From a virus, in the IMG/VR virus record IMGVR_UViG_3300015371_000681, positions 1-20,816 of that record: 20,816 nt of DNA, one strand, 5' to 3'. The notes under the pieces were generated by a model. It searched no databases. It saw nothing but the letters and a program-made list of their open reading frames with translations, and was not told where the DNA came from. The translations under genes and the position numbers were made by a program. Every line of letters starts with the position of its first letter. Within the stretch, counting starts at the first letter, position 1. Of the stretch, positions 7,907-16,232 are shown one piece after another.

Positions 7907-9757
7907 TTAAATTAAGCCCCACTCAATCTGTAATGCTTGCTTAATTGCAAGCTTCAACTTCAAAGGCGCAGTCTTAAGGTTCGTGTGAGTCATAAGGTAT
8001 TTAATCATGTGGTTGTCTTTACGCTGAGGGAGATTAGCCCAACCACCGGCAGAAGCGATGTTATTAGCTGCTTCTTCAACCCTAATGTAAAGGTCAACTC
8101 CACCGCCCTTAAGACCACGATCCTTCAAATAGTCAACAGCACCAGTACGAGAGTTAGAGTACCCTCGTGGCTTCTTCCTCTTAGGCTTATTGTTATCAAG
8201 CTGGTCAGCCATAAACTTAGCTTTATCCAAACCGAACTTTTTAAGGTCCAATTTGTTTTGGAATCGCTGAGTTCGAGTGTCCTGCTTGAATTTAGCAACG
8301 TCAAGACCAAATTCTCGATTAGCCAACCTAGAAGCTAAACGGTCCTGAATTGCTTGACTTCGAGCCGCCCTATTAGCTGCCTGTAGAGCAGTAACAGCAG
8401 TGCTGATCTTACCGAGTCGAGTAGCCCCTAATGCAGACCTCTGATCCCTGAGAGACATAATCTCATCAGTAAACTTCTGACGCGCAGTAGTACGAGCTCC
8501 TAATCCCTGAGCCTGTAATTCTCCACCAATCAAAGCCATTAATTGATCGAAGCCCTGAGTATTCTCTCGCTGTGCTGATGAACTTTCAGCTTGCGAAAGA
8601 TTAGCCTGACTAAGAGCGTATTTTTCGTCTCGGGATAAACCGGAAGTAGCAGCGTCAGTAACTCCACCAATACCTAGGCGAGATAGTTCATCTTTAACAT
8701 CTTGAGTCGCACTATCATAATTACTGCCAAGATTCTCTTTAATCCGCTCATAAGCATTACGAGTATCTTCAAGAGCATTAGCACCACGAGTATCAATACG
8801 TTCTGTATTACTCTCGTTCTGTGCTCCTGCACGTTCGTATAGACCCTTTAAGTCTTGAAGCGTACGCTTCCTTTCTTTTCGGGTCTGCTTAACGCGGTGT
8901 GTAAGAGCCTTAAGTTGCGGATCAAGTTCAGCACTAACAGCTAAGCCAGCTTTACGGTATAATTTACCCGCACCAGTACCTCGCTCCCGAACATCTTTCA
9001 TCATGTTCTTACGAGCGATTTGAACTAGTTTTTTCTCTCGCTTGGGATTTTTTGTATGCTTAACGATGTACTTACGTCGCTTACGAAAATCTGCAACTTC
9101 CTTTTTAACGTTTTGCTCATTAGCACGGAGATAACGATTCTCAGTGATATTTGTAATCTTACGCGCTAATCGCTTACCAGGCTTGCCAAGTTTAATATCC
9201 TGCTTTTTAGGCTTCCCCTTGCCTGGACCCTTGCCTCTGGGATGGTGCCTCTTCTTGAGCTTTGGCCGGTTAGGCTTGCGATGGGGTCGCCCCGGTGCTC
9301 CTGGCCCTTGATGATGCGGAGAACCTAATTTCGGAGGCGGCCGATTATGAGTAGGCTGCTTAGGCGGGTTCTTTTTCTTTGGTTTAGTTCCGTGACCTTT
9401 AGAGCCGCCCTGACCAATAGCATTTCCGCCTAAACCCACTCCGCTACCAATACCACCATAATGAGGCTTAGTATTACGGCGCGCAGAAGAAACTCGCTTA
9501 GCTGACTGTCGAGCGTAGAAGTTATTACTACGATTCAGCCTTTTAACTAGACGGTGCGTAGACCGTTTCTGTTGACGTCCATAAGTGCCGCGTGCCTGTG
9601 AAGTATTAATAGCGTTCACAGCACGCCTCGTGGCACGAGTAATCTGTCGATTAGACGCACCACTACGAACTAAACGCTGAACACGCCTAATCTTTCGTGA
9701 AGTATGCAATCCTCGACGACGATTTAATCCGCCACCACCTGGATTTACTGGATACAT
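7907..9757 (-). CDS. Hyperbasic internal virion protein, candidate DNA-binding ejection protein
   Basis: This 616-residue protein has two parts. Residues 1 to about 260 are exceptionally rich in Arg, Lys, Gly, Pro and His, with low-complexity Pro/Lys/His runs around 120-200, and must be disordered and strongly positive. Residues about 280-540 are long helices with coiled-coil character (repeated Gln/Ala/Arg/Glu heptads). A small folded domain closes the C-terminus. I recognise no family. It starts on a TAATG junction with the smaller ejection candidate and ends two bases before the 1131-residue gene. The charge suits contact with packaged DNA inside the head, and the helical part suits assembly around the portal. 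Both are inference. Confidence 0.65.
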   Translation of the reverse strand: MYPVNPGGGGLNRRRGLHTSRKIRRVQRLVRSGASNRQITRATRRAVNAINTSQARGTYGRQQKRSTHRLVKRLNRSNNFYARQSAKRVSSARRNTKPHYGGIGSGVGLGGNAIGQGGSKGHGTKPKKKNPPKQPTHNRPPPKLGSPHHQGPGAPGRPHRKPNRPKLKKRHHPRGKGPGKGKPKKQDIKLGKPGKRLARKITNITENRYLRANEQNVKKEVADFRKRRKYIVKHTKNPKREKKLVQIARKNMMKDVRERGTGAGKLYRKAGLAVSAELDPQLKALTHRVKQTRKERKRTLQDLKGLYERAGAQNESNTERIDTRGANALEDTRNAYERIKENLGSNYDSATQDVKDELSRLGIGGVTDAATSGLSRDEKYALSQANLSQAESSSAQRENTQGFDQLMALIGGELQAQGLGARTTARQKFTDEIMSLRDQRSALGATRLGKISTAVTALQAANRAARSQAIQDRLASRLANREFGLDVAKFKQDTRTQRFQNKLDLKKFGLDKAKFMADQLDNNKPKRKKPRGYSNSRTGAVDYLKDRGLKGGGVDLYIRVEEAANNIASAGGWANLPQRKDNHMIKYLMTHTNLKTAPLKLKLAIKQALQIEWGLI

Positions 9758-10272
9758 TATGGCCGCCTATTTTTCTTCTTCTTCGTAAGCTTTCCTCGAC
9801 CAAAACCTAAATTACCAGCATTCCGCTCAGCGCCTTGCGCTTGTCCCTGCATCACATTAGACAGCTGATACTGATAATTAGCCATAGCACGCTCTTTATC
9901 TTCACGCATACGGTCTAAGTTAATACCTAATTCAGAAGTGAGATTAGCCTTCTGATTAGCCATTTGATTCGCTGCTTGACCGTAATTATAACCATAACCT
10001 GAGGAGAACGCCATTCCTCGTCCCGCAGCATTATTTAAGATGCTACGGTAAACGTTAGGTGCCTCTTGATTAATGTCACGAATGGCATTAGTCGTATACC
10101 TATTAGCGTCTTGAACATTGCGTCGATAATCAGACCGCATGTTCATGCGACCCTGCAATAAACTCCGTCGCCTTTGTGCAGCACCTAAATCAAAAGGAAG
10201 CGCAGTAGGCTGAGGCTTAGGCGGGCCTGGGTTCTTGGGCGGCTTGCGGGGCTTGCGCTTGATTTCCGGCAT
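9757..10272 (-). CDS. Small basic internal virion protein candidate
   Basis: This 171-residue protein has a Pro/Lys-rich N-terminus (residues 1-28) and a helical, Gln/Asn/Ala-rich middle (30-150) with a Gly/Tyr segment near 88-97. It ends in a Lys-rich tail (LTKKKKNRRP). The ATG is preceded by GGAG at a suitable distance. The first 56 bases overlap the end of the upstream gene in another frame. The helical Ala/Gln-rich core between basic ends resembles small podovirus ejection proteins in style, though no specific family is recognised. It is coupled through TAATG to the 616-residue protein, suggesting stoichiometric production. Confidence 0.6.
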   Translation of the reverse strand: MPEIKRKPRKPPKNPGPPKPQPTALPFDLGAAQRRRSLLQGRMNMRSDYRRNVQDANRYTTNAIRDINQEAPNVYRSILNNAAGRGMAFSSGYGYNYGQAANQMANQKANLTSELGINLDRMREDKERAMANYQYQLSNVMQGQAQGAERNAGNLGFGRGKLTKKKKNRRP

Positions 10273-10555
10273 TATAAATTCTCCCTCTACGATCCTTCAT
10301 TAATCCAGGACCTACAGGAACTAGAGGCTGTGGAATAATAGGAGTAGGCATACTTTGCTGTTGATTACCGTTAATTCGATCTCTAAGATTTAATGCTGCT
10401 GCGGCTAATCCTGAACGACTATCACTCTGTTCTTTTTTAATTCCTCGTTGGATATAGCCAGTCGGGTCTTTACGTCCCGAATCAGGAGCATGGCTAGTTC
10501 CACGGTAAACTCTATTACCGTTTAAGAAGCTACGCTCCCGTTCTTGACCCTTCAT
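10217..10555 (-). CDS. Small hypothetical virion-region protein
   Basis: This 112-residue protein is polar and probably disordered, with a basic N-terminal half (RERSFLNGNRVYRG) and a Pro/Gln-rich C-terminal half ending in AQAPQAAQEPRPA. It begins after AGGATAAGAAT, 22 bases downstream of the nozzle-like gene, and its tail overlaps the next gene by 56 bases. Position suggests a minor virion or assembly protein made with the ejection proteins. No catalytic motif or family is visible. Confidence 0.55.
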   Translation of the reverse strand: MKGQERERSFLNGNRVYRGTSHAPDSGRKDPTGYIQRGIKKEQSDSRSGLAAAALNLRDRINGNQQQSMPTPIIPQPLVPVGPGLMKDRRGRIYNAGNQAQAPQAAQEPRPA

Positions 10556-10576
10556 ATTCTTATCCTAATCTATCTG

Positions 10577-12238
10577 TCAAGTCCGAATAAGACCACGGAT
10601 GCTATAATCCATAGTTAAACCACGAACACGGAAAGTAACTTGATCCGTAATTCCGGAACCCGTAGCCGTTTCAGCTTTATCGATACCAAATTGAATAACT
10701 CGAAAACGCTGTTGTTTCGTTACAACGCTATCGAAAAAATCAGTATAAAAATCAGCGTAATTAGTAATAAGTTGACTGGCATCAACGACCGATGGATCGC
10801 CTTCTCTAATCGAGAAAGTTGGTTTTGCATCCAGGTTATCCGCATCCACATGCTGTAAATCATAACGCCACCTGTAAAGTTTTTTCCATCGCGTAGCATC
10901 ATCCATAGCTAATGGTACTGTCACCATCATATAACGAGGAACTAAAAAGTTACCGGAGCGGTCTTGATCCTTACATTTTCCATCCGGATTGTTAATATCT
11001 CCACCAATACGCATCATGGAGAAATATCCGCCACCTGAATTCAGAACACCATCCACTACCGCACTTGGAGTATCACCCCATACCTGCCAAGCAGTACCCG
11101 AACTAGAGGAAACAGCAAAAGATCGTTTACTATTAGCACTAATGAAGCTATCCGAAGGATCGTATTTAGTCCAGGCTCCTGTATTAAGATTCATACAAAG
11201 AGAAGTATAACTCCCTGACTCGAAAAATCCACCTAAGATGAGACGATTAGCGACGATGGTAATACTAACGCTCTCGCCCCAAGAGTCAGGAGAGTCAATA
11301 ATCGTTCGAATGTTCTCTGCAATACTGAGGAACTCACCATCAATAAACCGATAAATACCCTGACGATTAACAACATAAATGTCACTACCCTTATTTGTAG
11401 CATCAAGAGCACCAAACTGTTTATTGACCTGGCGAAGAATACCGTCCACTGCTGGGTCAGTATTAAAAGTGAAGGCCCAGGTGGAATCCTCTTTAAAAAT
11501 GTAGACAATATCTTCTAAAGCAATAACAGCTGTAACCTGTTGCGCATCTAAAGGATTAACACTAAAAAATCCACCATCAGGAGCAGTCCAGTTTCGCGGA
11601 GCAGTAGCCTTTGAATAATTCACTTTGGAACCATTCAAATCTACTACAAACACACGATCCTGCATTACGAAGGAATAGTATCCAAATTGAGATTGTACAA
11701 GAGTTAAAGCATTCGCAGTAGCTCCTGTAGTATCTCCATTATCCATAGAAATATTATTCTGAAAAGTACCTGCGCTAGCAGCACCACGACGGATAAAGAA
11801 AAGTTCTCCGTTGTACAAAACAACTGAATTAATTAATTTATTATCCGCAGGTTTTGAAGCTCCGTGATCGTTCTCAAATAATTGAGTCGGAGAACCAGTC
11901 GTCGGATCATCCGTGTAATAAACTCGCTCCCGCCAAGTTCCTGTAACCTGTTTTAAAATTGAAACGTACAGTCGAAGGTTACCATTAATTGCCGAGGGAT
12001 GAGAGCCTAATAACCGAAATGTTCCAAAGTTGGTGAAACTACCAGGCCAACCATCAGCCCAAGCATCATGAAAACGAACAAAACCCGGACGTTGTATCAA
12101 GACACCATAATCTGTCACATCCAAATTAATAATGTCCCCAACGAAAGATTCAGCAACGTCATAACTACCCTCGTGCCGAGTAATTAATCCATCTGGCCAA
12201 GGACCAACGTAACGACTAATTTTGTCACTAGGTGGCAT
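10577..12238 (-). CDS. Tail nozzle-like protein (beta-propeller type)
   Basis: This 553-residue protein is built almost wholly of predicted beta strands with repeated aromatic/Gly turns. Examples are DIVYIFKEDSTWAF, DIYVVNRQGIYRFIDGEF and YFSMMRIGGD. The repeats resemble the propeller of podovirus nozzle proteins such as P22 gp10 and T7 gp12. The N-terminal segment (residues 1-60) contains a Pro/Trp-rich linker and IQRPGFVRF, typical of these proteins. It starts 11 bases inside the adaptor gene and lies directly after it, the same order (adaptor then nozzle) as in P22 and T7. It would form the distal end of a short tail and gate DNA release. The family call is by fold impression and gene order. 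Confidence 0.65.
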   Translation of the reverse strand: MPPSDKISRYVGPWPDGLITRHEGSYDVAESFVGDIINLDVTDYGVLIQRPGFVRFHDAWADGWPGSFTNFGTFRLLGSHPSAINGNLRLYVSILKQVTGTWRERVYYTDDPTTGSPTQLFENDHGASKPADNKLINSVVLYNGELFFIRRGAASAGTFQNNISMDNGDTTGATANALTLVQSQFGYYSFVMQDRVFVVDLNGSKVNYSKATAPRNWTAPDGGFFSVNPLDAQQVTAVIALEDIVYIFKEDSTWAFTFNTDPAVDGILRQVNKQFGALDATNKGSDIYVVNRQGIYRFIDGEFLSIAENIRTIIDSPDSWGESVSITIVANRLILGGFFESGSYTSLCMNLNTGAWTKYDPSDSFISANSKRSFAVSSSSGTAWQVWGDTPSAVVDGVLNSGGGYFSMMRIGGDINNPDGKCKDQDRSGNFLVPRYMMVTVPLAMDDATRWKKLYRWRYDLQHVDADNLDAKPTFSIREGDPSVVDASQLITNYADFYTDFFDSVVTKQQRFRVIQFGIDKAETATGSGITDQVTFRVRGLTMDYSIRGLIRT

Positions 12239-12893
12239 AATAGCTCGAATCTTCTTCTGCTATTTGAATTGACGGGTACACGTTCTGATTTCGGATAAAA
12301 GAGTCCGATTGTGCATCATCTAGGCTACTATTAAACTGAGCCATTTTAGTAGCGTAACGACTATCATTATCATCTAGTTCTGCTGCCTGAGCTAAGCAAT
12401 ATTCTACCACCCTCTGATGATATTGAAGGGGTAAGTCGATTGTCCCTGTAGGGTCAGTACCGATAATTGCAGTAGCATCAGTAGGATAACGCTCATAGTA
12501 AAGCGTTAAATCCGCTGCGCTACTTGTTGCAGGTGCAGGACGTAAATTGATTTCGTTATTAAAGAACCAATACTCAAGCGGCGTACCAGTGGGAATAGGA
12601 GTTAAATCTTTGTCAGGATAATCTTGTTCCGCTGCCTGAATCGAAATAGGATTAAGAGCAATCCCTTTATATGCTACCCGATGGAGACGGATAATTTCAG
12701 TAGGTAAAGTATAATTAGCCGTACCACCGGTCGTAGCCATAGTGGCTTTTTTCTGCAGAATCTCTTTGTTACGATTAACAATTTCCCTTTGGGCGTCATT
12801 AATCCAGTCAAGAATAACAGCGTCAGTAATCTGTGATCCTGACTCATCACCAAATTGGCGCTTGACCCGAGTAGCAACGTCTAAAGTTCTCAT
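12228..12893 (-). CDS. Head-tail adaptor (gp11/gp4-like tail tube protein A)
   Basis: This 221-residue protein opens with a helical segment typical of podovirus adaptors: VKRQFGDESGSQITDAVILDWINDAQREI spans about residues 9-37. A beta-rich middle with YTLPTEIIRLHRV and TGTPLEYWFF follows, then a helical C-terminus (HQRVVEYCLAQAAELDD). The length matches T7 gp11-type proteins. It would bind the portal ring and carry the nozzle. The start is an ATGA overlap with the upstream gene. It is one of the more secure pieces of evidence for a short, non-contractile tail, although related adaptors also occur in siphoviruses. Confidence 0.75.
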   Translation of the reverse strand: MRTLDVATRVKRQFGDESGSQITDAVILDWINDAQREIVNRNKEILQKKATMATTGGTANYTLPTEIIRLHRVAYKGIALNPISIQAAEQDYPDKDLTPIPTGTPLEYWFFNNEINLRPAPATSSAADLTLYYERYPTDATAIIGTDPTGTIDLPLQYHQRVVEYCLAQAAELDDNDSRYATKMAQFNSSLDDAQSDSFIRNQNVYPSIQIAEEDSSYYAT

Positions 12894-13357
12894 CGCAACC
12901 TATTCCCGTAGTCCTTAATCACAACATCTTTACTGACACGGTATTTATTCAGAGGGGAAGCGATGACGTGTTTAGCTATGTCAGTCGCCTCTGCCATTTG
13001 CTCCTGTTGCGCTTTCTTATGCATGAGTTTAAGGGCTTCATTGTGCGCATCAATATCGGTGATAACATCGTTGCGCGATGTATCCGCTTTGATAATCTGT
13101 TCGAGGATTCGTCCATCAAATTGGGATTCATCTTGAACGTGGAAAATTATGTATTCTTTTCCATGCACCCTTTCAACGACTGCGAATTGTGGTTCCCCCG
13201 GAAGCCTCTTATCAGCAGGAATCCACTTAACGTCCAATCGAGGATTATAAGCGCGAATAGCCTCAACAATATGAACAGTCCTCTCATTGACAGCATTACC
13301 GTCTGTCAATGGAGCTAAAATAAGAGCCTTATTAAAGGCTAATTGACGATTAGACAT
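12890..13357 (-). CDS. Conserved-looking head-tail region protein, function unknown
   Basis: This 155-residue protein has an N-terminal alpha/beta part ending around residue 85 (FAVVERVHGKEYIIFHVQD), then long helices with the motif DIDAHNEALKLMHKKAQQEQ and a basic C-terminal tail. I cannot name a family, though the DIDAHN-plus-long-helix layout is familiar from actinophage head-region proteins. It starts on a TAATG overlap with the head-fibre candidate and ends in an ATGA overlap with the adaptor. It may be a minor head or connector-associated protein. Confidence 0.6.
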   Translation of the reverse strand: MSNRQLAFNKALILAPLTDGNAVNERTVHIVEAIRAYNPRLDVKWIPADKRLPGEPQFAVVERVHGKEYIIFHVQDESQFDGRILEQIIKADTSRNDVITDIDAHNEALKLMHKKAQQEQMAEATDIAKHVIASPLNKYRVSKDVVIKDYGNRLR

Positions 13358-14004
13358 TAAACGGCCCTTAACAGAAGTCGTGGTGATGAACCTGAATACA
13401 AATTATTAGCATTAAAAGTAAACGTACCAGGTAAGGCTCCTGTAATTCCAGCCAGAATATAACCTGATCCAGATGTCACCCTAGAAGGATCGTCTAAAGC
13501 AACATAAGGTGTCCAACCTGCTGCATAACCACGTAATTCCATAGTTCCAGCAGCAACTTGAGCACAACCAGCTAACCAATAAAGACCCGGATTTAATGTC
13601 TGAGTAATTGGAAGTGTCTTAGAACCAGTAGTAGAACAGTCTACTGTACCCGCATCAACTAAAAGCGTACTAGGTTTACCACCTGAATCAGAATTATAAA
13701 TTCCTAAGCGATAAACAGAAGTCGCTTGCAAAATAGTGCAGGCACAAGCAATTTGATCAAATGCTTGACGCTCTCCAACAATAAACGGAAAAAGGTCTAA
13801 TTCATTGAGAGTAGGAACTTTCGTTGAGTTACCACCATTAGAATCTGGACCATAATATAAACCCGTAGCGAAGCGTCTATTAGATGCAATTCCAAAAGTT
13901 TGCTGAGCGTAGAAAAGCGCCTGTAAATCCTGGATAGATAATCCAGACGAACTTAAACCTAATTGCGTCAGGTAGTAAAGTCGTTCTAGATCAGCGTTAG
14001 TCAT
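13357..14004 (-). CDS. Head fibre / decoration protein candidate with beta-sandwich domain
   Basis: This 215-residue protein has a helical N-terminus (residues 1-36, possibly an anchor). A beta-rich domain with the motif YRLGIYNSDSGGKPSTLLVD, then TLNPGLYWLAGCAQ, follows; I associate this pattern with jelly-roll domains of phage fibres and surface proteins. Its gene is the first after the major capsid gene, set apart by a hairpin and by its own strong ribosome site (GGAGGG, seven bases before ATG). The position suggests a head-bound fibre or decoration protein rather than a tail tip. The cell-surface target is unknown. A tail-spike role is the alternative. Confidence 0.6.
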   Translation of the reverse strand: MTNADLERLYYLTQLGLSSSGLSIQDLQALFYAQQTFGIASNRRFATGLYYGPDSNGGNSTKVPTLNELDLFPFIVGERQAFDQIACACTILQATSVYRLGIYNSDSGGKPSTLLVDAGTVDCSTTGSKTLPITQTLNPGLYWLAGCAQVAAGTMELRGYAAGWTPYVALDDPSRVTSGSGYILAGITGALPGTFTFNANNLYSGSSPRLLLRAV

Positions 14005-14023
14005 TTCATATCCCTCCGAGAAA

Positions 14024-14049
14024 GGCCGGCCCCCATAATGGAACCGGCC
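14024..14049 (-). terminator. GC-rich hairpin after the capsid gene
   Basis: On the leftward transcript GGCCGG pairs with CCGGCC around an inner CCA/TGG stem, with two G-T wobble pairs and one bulged G. The hairpin is followed by TTTCTC. It stands between the capsid stop and the ribosome site of the next gene. The short T tract makes it a weak or partial intrinsic terminator, or an RNA-stabilising end that keeps capsid mRNA abundant over downstream genes. Confidence 0.65.
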
Positions 14050-14055
14050 CTCTCG

Positions 14056-14068
14056 TTAGTCACTAGGA
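14056..14068 (-). repeat. 13-base repeat copy A (after capsid gene)
   Basis: The leftward strand reads TCCTAGTGACTAA between the capsid stop and the GC-rich hairpin. An identical copy lies at 16177-16189 in the scaffold leader. The core TAGTSACTA is a near-palindrome. Confidence 0.5.
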
Positions 14069-14075
14069 TTACGAA

Positions 14076-15290
14076 TCACGTCTCAGTGATGTCGCCAACC
14101 TTAAAGTGAGAGTTACGCCGATCAATACCAAGCTCCCAATAACGACGGAGAATTGCTTCCCAAGCGTCGAAGTCGGTAACCCATTTGAGAACGGAATTAT
14201 CGTCGTCCGCAAATTCCCACTCAGCCTCACGGTAAACAGTAAAATTACTCTCCTGTAAACCATAAGAAGTGTTCGGTGGGCAGTCAACATCTTCCACTAC
14301 AGGAATATCTCCTCCACCAGCGGCGAAAGCTAATCCCTGGAAACCACCCTCGAACGTCTGAGCCTTAACAAATTGACGCTGAGCCTTAAGTAATGAGAAG
14401 TAAGCTCGACGAACACCAAGACTCGCAAAAATAACGGACACCTTGCCGCCATTAATACGAGTGTTGTCGCAAGCCTTAATCCACATTTCCTCAGTCAGTG
14501 AGCGGTTAGAGCCACCATTTGTGTCAATAATCGAAGCCCACTTAGGCTCAGTAGCAGGGTCCACGTTATAAAGAGCGCCAGTAGAAGCAATAATGCTTCC
14601 CAAACCATTCGGCTCACGGAAAACTCCCGCAGAAACCGTACCGGAACCAGTACGCACAATAACGTCGTTAGCTACTGCCGTTCCGTCAGCACCATCATAA
14701 GTAACCGTACCAGCCGGGAAAGTACCCGGCACAATAGCGGTAATCTTACGGTTGCTGAACTTAACAGCACCAGTACCCGGCGTAATAACGTCGATCATCA
14801 TATCCAGTTCGAGATACTGGATATTAGAAACGGTAACTGTGTTAGCACCATCAGCCGTAACAACAGCTAATTGACCAGTCGCGTTACCGTAGAAAATTCG
14901 AGCGCAGTCCTTAGCGGTGTCATCCTTAAGACCGTCCATTTCCTTTTCCATCGCATTAGCGAAGGACTGAGGATTGGTTTCCGCTAATTTCATAAGCTGA
15001 CCAGTTAAACGGACTCGTCCATAACCGTACTTCAACGGAATACGAACGGACGCATAACCCTGCTGACCAGCCGCAGGAAGCTGCTCATTTTCCTGCCGAT
15101 AACCCTGACCGTGATTACGACGAACACGGAGAGGGAAAGTCACATATTTTCCACCAACGTCTTGAGAAACACCACGGTTGGTACTCTCAATACGCTTATA
15201 TCCAATAACTTCACTTTGCAGCTGCTCTCGGAGAGAACCCTGATAGATTTCTTTGAGCAGCGCGTTTACGGTTGCTAAACTCGCTGGCAT
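14076..15290 (-). CDS. Major capsid protein
   Basis: This 404-residue protein is the shell subunit, with an HK97-like layout. The N-terminal arm (1-50) is followed by an extended-loop region rich in aromatic/Gly residues (VTFPLRVRRNHGQGY, residues about 49-63). A spine-helix region follows at about residues 105-130 (NAMEKEMDGLKDDTAKD), then a beta-rich domain with AVVTADGANTVTVSN, and a C-terminal region containing FDAWEAILRRYWELGIDRRN. It directly follows the scaffold gene, 16 bases apart, with AGGAG ahead of ATG. The gene order portal-scaffold-capsid supports the call strongly. Confidence 0.88.
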   Translation of the reverse strand: MPASLATVNALLKEIYQGSLREQLQSEVIGYKRIESTNRGVSQDVGGKYVTFPLRVRRNHGQGYRQENEQLPAAGQQGYASVRIPLKYGYGRVRLTGQLMKLAETNPQSFANAMEKEMDGLKDDTAKDCARIFYGNATGQLAVVTADGANTVTVSNIQYLELDMMIDVITPGTGAVKFSNRKITAIVPGTFPAGTVTYDGADGTAVANDVIVRTGSGTVSAGVFREPNGLGSIIASTGALYNVDPATEPKWASIIDTNGGSNRSLTEEMWIKACDNTRINGGKVSVIFASLGVRRAYFSLLKAQRQFVKAQTFEGGFQGLAFAAGGGDIPVVEDVDCPPNTSYGLQESNFTVYREAEWEFADDDNSVLKWVTDFDAWEAILRRYWELGIDRRNSHFKVGDITET

Positions 15291-15306
15291 TTTAAACTCC
15301 TAGTGA

Positions 15307-16110
15307 CTACTGCTGTTGATTGGCAGAATTTAATAACTGCTCAACCATTGACTGTCGAGCTTTCTTATCAGAATAAATCTTCTGTAAGTCGCCCTGTTCA
15401 CTCGGCAGACCTCCGCCAGCACCTAATGGCTGAGGCGCAGTTGGAGTAGTTGGCGCACCGTTAACCTGTTGACCTCCATTAGAAGGCCGAGCAACATTCT
15501 CATAATACCAGGTTAATGCACTCTCTAAGCCCTGATCTGGATAAGTAGCTGCTCTAGTAAGAACAATTTCCATATCCATCGGACCATACTCCGGAGACAT
15601 TTCCTCGTCTACCGCTACTAAACTATTCCAAATTTCTGTTTCTTCGGCTTCCTGACTTCGAGTCTGCGTATCATTCTCAATACGCTCACTTAAATCAGAA
15701 ATAGCCTGCCTCATAGCAGTTAATTCAGCGTTGTCTCCATCCGGCATATATTCATCCGGATCAACGTCATCCTCACCAATATCGTAATCTAATGAGGCTG
15801 CTAACTGCTTAAGGATTTCCTCAGGATTATCACGCAGCTGAGTAGCAAGCTGAATAGCCATTTGAACATCATTAGGCTGATACTGATTAATAATCTGTTC
15901 GTATGGCTGGTAACGCTGATATTGCTGAGCTTGCTGCTGGAACCGCTGATTAACCTGCTGTTCCCATTTCTTAAATGTCGGCTCAACAACAGGCCGCATT
16001 GCCTCTGGCAATTCTTGAAGCTCATTCCAATAAGGGGGATGAGATTCTTGACCTGCATTTTCCTGCCCTGTACCCGGTTGGCCTTGGGGCTCGGGGATCA
16101 TGTTAGACAT
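15307..16110 (-). CDS. Scaffolding protein
   Basis: This 267-residue protein is acidic and Gln-rich, with a disordered N-terminus (1-30) and a Gln/Tyr helix (about 45-75). An acidic middle (IGEDDVDPDEYMPDGD) and coiled-coil helices (about 125-165) follow, with a Pro/Gly linker and a short C-terminal helix carrying basic residues (SDKKARQSMVEQLLN). That C-terminal helix is the usual capsid-binding element of phage scaffolds. It lies immediately upstream of the capsid gene. A leader of about 80 bases and a predicted promoter precede it, making it the first gene of a head-assembly transcript. Confidence 0.8.
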   Translation of the reverse strand: MSNMIPEPQGQPGTGQENAGQESHPPYWNELQELPEAMRPVVEPTFKKWEQQVNQRFQQQAQQYQRYQPYEQIINQYQPNDVQMAIQLATQLRDNPEEILKQLAASLDYDIGEDDVDPDEYMPDGDNAELTAMRQAISDLSERIENDTQTRSQEAEETEIWNSLVAVDEEMSPEYGPMDMEIVLTRAATYPDQGLESALTWYYENVARPSNGGQQVNGAPTTPTAPQPLGAGGGLPSEQGDLQKIYSDKKARQSMVEQLLNSANQQQ

Positions 16111-16176
16111 TTAAAAAACTTTCTACTCGGTAGACCGTACTTTGGCCTTGGCCCTTATTAGGACTGTACCGCTGCC

Positions 16177-16189
16177 TTAGTCACTAGGA
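16177..16189 (-). repeat. 13-base repeat copy B (scaffold leader)
   Basis: An identical TCCTAGTGACTAA on the leftward strand, placed right at the expected transcription start of the promoter at 16197-16226. A 12-base match in the opposite orientation is at 15298-15309, covering the scaffold stop and capsid ribosome site. Confidence 0.5.
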
Positions 16190-16196
16190 CACTTCT

Positions 16197-16226
16197 AGGA
16201 TAAACCCTGACCTATAAACGTGTCAA
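16197..16226 (-). promoter_or_regulatory. Predicted sigma70-type promoter for the scaffold-capsid transcript
   Basis: On the leftward strand a perfect TTGACA (16226-16221) is followed after 18 bases by TATCCT (16202-16197); a 17-base spacing gives TTATCC. It sits in the largest clear gap of the late block (16111-16232) just after the upstream stop codon. Expected initiation near 16190 gives an 80-base leader ending in a weak GAAAG ribosome site. Confidence 0.55.
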
Positions 16227-16232
16227 GTCAGG

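Noticed and set aside
7937-8338. 133-codon rightward frame opposite the hyperbasic protein gene
   Set aside because: Antisense to a confident gene, with no ribosome site; a by-product of the coding bias on the other strand.
10552-10580. TTGACA at the end of the nozzle gene as a promoter for the ejection genes
   Set aside because: At normal spacing its -10 would overlap the start codon of the next gene, so the RNA would begin inside the gene.
12968-13318. 116-codon rightward frame opposite the head-tail region gene
   Set aside because: Isolated, antisense, and without recognisable features.
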